Below are positions 5,506-5,511 of a stretch of DNA of 5,511 nt, piece after piece (the first letter of the stretch is position 1; the number at the start of each line of letters is the position of its first letter). This stretch comes from Anaerolineales bacterium UBA3071 (lineage in GTDB: Bacteria > Chloroflexota > Anaerolineae > UBA3071). A model generated the notes under the pieces. That model did no database searches, was not told the DNA's origin, and was given only the letters and a program-made list of their open reading frames with translations. The position numbers and the translations under genes were made by a program. The DNA lies in the NCBI GenBank assembly GCA_002366755.1, contig DFBV01000105.1:12190-17700 (forward strand), written 5' to 3'.

Positions 5506-5511
5506 CCTCCT
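5506..5511 (-). promoter_or_regulatory. Ribosome binding site of the pstA-like gene
   Basis: AGGAGG at the right edge on the minus strand lies 8 nt before the ATG at 5497 and 5 nt before an alternative TTG at 5500. Both starts are possible; they differ by one residue. Confidence 0.7.

Overview
The window looks like chromosomal DNA of a GC-rich bacterium, most likely an anaerobic or microaerophilic member of the Chloroflexota (Anaerolineae-like). This placement is an inference. It rests on the guanylate kinase variant with a GKDS P-loop, the long Asp-box/glycosidase lipoprotein, a CooT-type nickel protein, and short degenerate 7-8-mer arrays at gene junctions. No rRNA, tRNA, CRISPR array, insertion sequence or phage gene was seen.

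Layout: four genes lie head to tail on the minus strand, read from right to left. They are a guanylate kinase (gmk, 3897-4532), a very large predicted lipoprotein (370-3900), a small CooT-family protein (105-302), and the start of a small histidine-bearing protein that runs off the left edge (1-103). The junctions are tight: CTGA stop/start overlap, 67 bp, and 1 bp. The first three genes all have the same ribosome-binding layout, AGGTGA followed by 4 nt and then the start codon. For the large gene this points to a rare CTG start. The lipoprotein joins an N-terminal propeller region with 13 Asp-box motifs to a clan-A-like glycoside hydrolase barrel and a C-terminal beta-rich domain.

To the right, an FmdB-type zinc-ribbon gene (4682-5083) is transcribed on the plus strand from a clear TTGCCC-17-TATAAT promoter, divergently from gmk. 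It converges on a c-di-AMP receptor (PstA/DarA) gene (5168-5497, minus strand). The 84-bp gap between the convergent genes is almost filled by an 80-bp inverted array of octamers.

The most unusual signal is the set of three degenerate short-period arrays. One is a heptad array inside the lipoprotein gene, exactly at the propeller/glycosidase linker. One is a heptad array between gmk and the fmdB-like gene. One is the octamer inverted array between the convergent genes. They share period and degenerate style but not sequence. The lipoprotein may have arisen by in-frame fusion across such an array.
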